Below, in pieces: positions 62,281 to 64,000 of a stretch of DNA of 64,000 nucleotides; the first letter of the stretch is position 1; every line of letters starts with the position of its first letter. The notes below the pieces were generated by a model that did no database searches, was not told the DNA's origin, and saw nothing but the letters and a program-made list of their open reading frames with translations. This stretch comes from Romanomermis culicivorax (lineage: Eukaryota > Nematoda > Enoplea > Mermithida > Mermithidae): NCBI GenBank assembly GCA_963922205.1, contig CAWUHX010000035.1:1426001-1490000 (forward strand). The letters are read 5' to 3'. The translations under genes and the position numbers were made by a program.

Positions 62281-64000
62281 TTGTGCCAAAACATAGTTCT
62301 CGACACAAAACAATTTGGAATGACACAGAAAATTTTGAGCGTTTGTGCCACTTGGCACAAATTTTTTCGCTGGGCGAGGGCTAAATTTTCTTGAGTTTAG
62401 TGACTTTAGGGGCTGAGCGCTTTGCGCCAAGACAATGAGTATTACAATGAGACTACTTTTATTTGCCTCGAACAGGAGTGAATCACCAATGATTAGTCAC
62501 CGCAGCAAGCTTATAGCTTGTCAACGGCAATTGTGAACTTCCTCTGTTTATTCAGTGATCGTACTTGGAACATTTATTTTTGGTGGTTGATGATTCGAAC
62601 AGAAAAATTGACATTGTTGGCACAATTTTTGGACCAGACTACCCCATGGGGAGGGGTATGAGGGGGGTATTACCCCTGCCTAAAGTCCTAAAAATTGATC
62701 ACTAGTTGCCTAACAAAATGTGTTTAGTGGACATTTATAGCTACACTGCCTCCGCGAATTTCCAACTTTACCCCCACCTGAAAAATCTGACCTTGGGGAC
62801 CTCTGTTTTGGACTAATGATTTATGAAACTTTTGACCAGTTTCCTTCAGGAGAAAGCAATTGTAGACATCTTCAGGTTAATCTTGATATATTGTTGTTAG
62901 GAAGATAGTCGAAAATTAAAGAAAAACATAAATTTCCCAACGAAATATCATAATTCTCCCACAATTCGATTTCTTTTCGAATCGTATAATTCGTTTTCTC
63001 GATCAGTTTTTCTTATCTCACTCATGTGGTGGTGAGATAAAATAGGGTAGGCACGACTTTTATGCAAATTAGTGCAGTAAAAGAATCTTTAGTTAATATT
63101 TCATCAAACTTTTGGCATAAAGCTTTTTAAAGGTTTTCAGTATATGTTTTTGGGGTGAAAATTTTGTTTGGCCCTTCTGTGCCAATTGGCACCAGGCTTT
63201 TTTATTTTTGCACTGGACTTGCAATGTGCAACTTGCGATAAAAATTCGGCTGCACCAAAAAACTTCTTGTTTGCTCGACTCTAAAATCGATAAATTCAAC
63301 AAATCTTATCCAAAAAATGATACGAAGCTAGTTTTTTGTATTGCATTAAATTCGCGTCAGTTCTAAACTTTTAAGAATGAATTTCCTAAGCTTTACAGAA
63401 AAAATGAAAAGAAAGGCCATAGTAACTTGTTCCGTGCAGCGTGCTAAAAAAATCTTGATTTCGAGACTTTTAAAAGTTTGGAAAATTCATTTTTTCATCT
63501 TATTATTTGTCCACAGCTATCGAACATTGCTCGTGGTCTTTTCACCATTAGGCATAGAGGTCAAACATATTATAAAGGAACAAAAATTTTATAAATGATA
63601 TAAAATATAAAAAACGCGGCATTTTTTCTCAGATTCCAAAGTAAGTAATTCCGGCGCACAGGCGTCATAAAACATTCATATTTTAAATCTGTAGAATGAA
63701 TCTTTTCGGAATTTACTCTCTGAAAGATCTGATTCTTCGGTGATTCAATGAATTTTTAGTTGTGTAATGAACTGAAATTCAAAAATTAGACAGGCAACAA
63801 AAAATTTGAATTCTTCATTCTTCAACCAGCAAGAGCTTCGGTCAATGTCTTCTAGTGTGGGGACATTGGCCTTTTTCCAACCACAGACTTTACAAAAGCC
63901 AAACTTGTTAAGGAATAAGGACCTCTAAAAAAGATTTCGTAAACAGTAGATTTTTATGTCGAATATAATTTTAAAAAACAGTACCGCCAAGCAGGATTTT
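62281..64000. other. No supported gene to the window end
   Basis: A/T-rich sequence. 62640-62810 belongs to the dispersed repeat also seen at 27700-27870 (ACCTTGGGGACCTCTG). An open frame at 63377-63598 is unrecognised. Confidence 0.4.

Overview
The window is animal nuclear DNA: about two-thirds A+T, with long introns, GT-AG splice sites whose acceptors mostly read TTTCAG or TTTTAG, AATAAA signals, and many transposon remnants. The gene families (a receptor tyrosine kinase, a B-type half ABC transporter, an RTE-like LINE tail) and a likely trans-splice acceptor suggest a protostome invertebrate, possibly a nematode. I cannot place the species. No bacterial, plasmid or CRISPR feature was seen.

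Layout. 1-1.6 kb: a LINE tail, a MITE and the last exon of an ABC transporter gene. 2.1-11.7 kb: a Harbinger-like element, then a nest of three insertions, each with its own target-site duplication. The outer array-ended element is 3808-11666 (8-bp TSD catttata). Inside it is an LTR-type element, 4895-11626 (4-bp TSD gaga). Inside that is a 5.3-kb Tc1/mariner element, 5099-10419 (TA TSD). 11.7-14.8 kb: an inverted-repeat cluster and sequence with no gene. 14.9-47.5 kb: one large + strand gene for a receptor tyrosine kinase. It has a signal peptide, cysteine-rich repeats, fibronectin-III-like domains, a transmembrane helix, a complete kinase domain and a Ser/Asn-rich tail, spread over about 18 exons. 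Its introns hold most of the other repeats. 47.5-64 kb: no recognised protein gene, but hAT-like and TA-MITE insertions, a second LTR copy, a tandem array of tRNA-like units between an inverted MITE pair, duplicated segments and a 165-bp minisatellite.

The most notable object is the 5.3-kb Tc1/mariner element. It encodes a DD36E transposase and, divergently, a spliced BEN-domain protein. Its ends are arrays of short CTTGTG-type motifs. Tc1/mariner elements normally carry one gene and are much smaller. This copy is decayed (a frameshift in the transposase, an in-frame stop in the BEN gene), but its ends, TSD and polyA signals are intact.

All coordinates come from reading the sequence by eye. 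Family names rest on remembered motifs, not on searches. Exon phases were checked by hand and are consistent along the kinase gene, except around exons 10-12, where two readings are possible.
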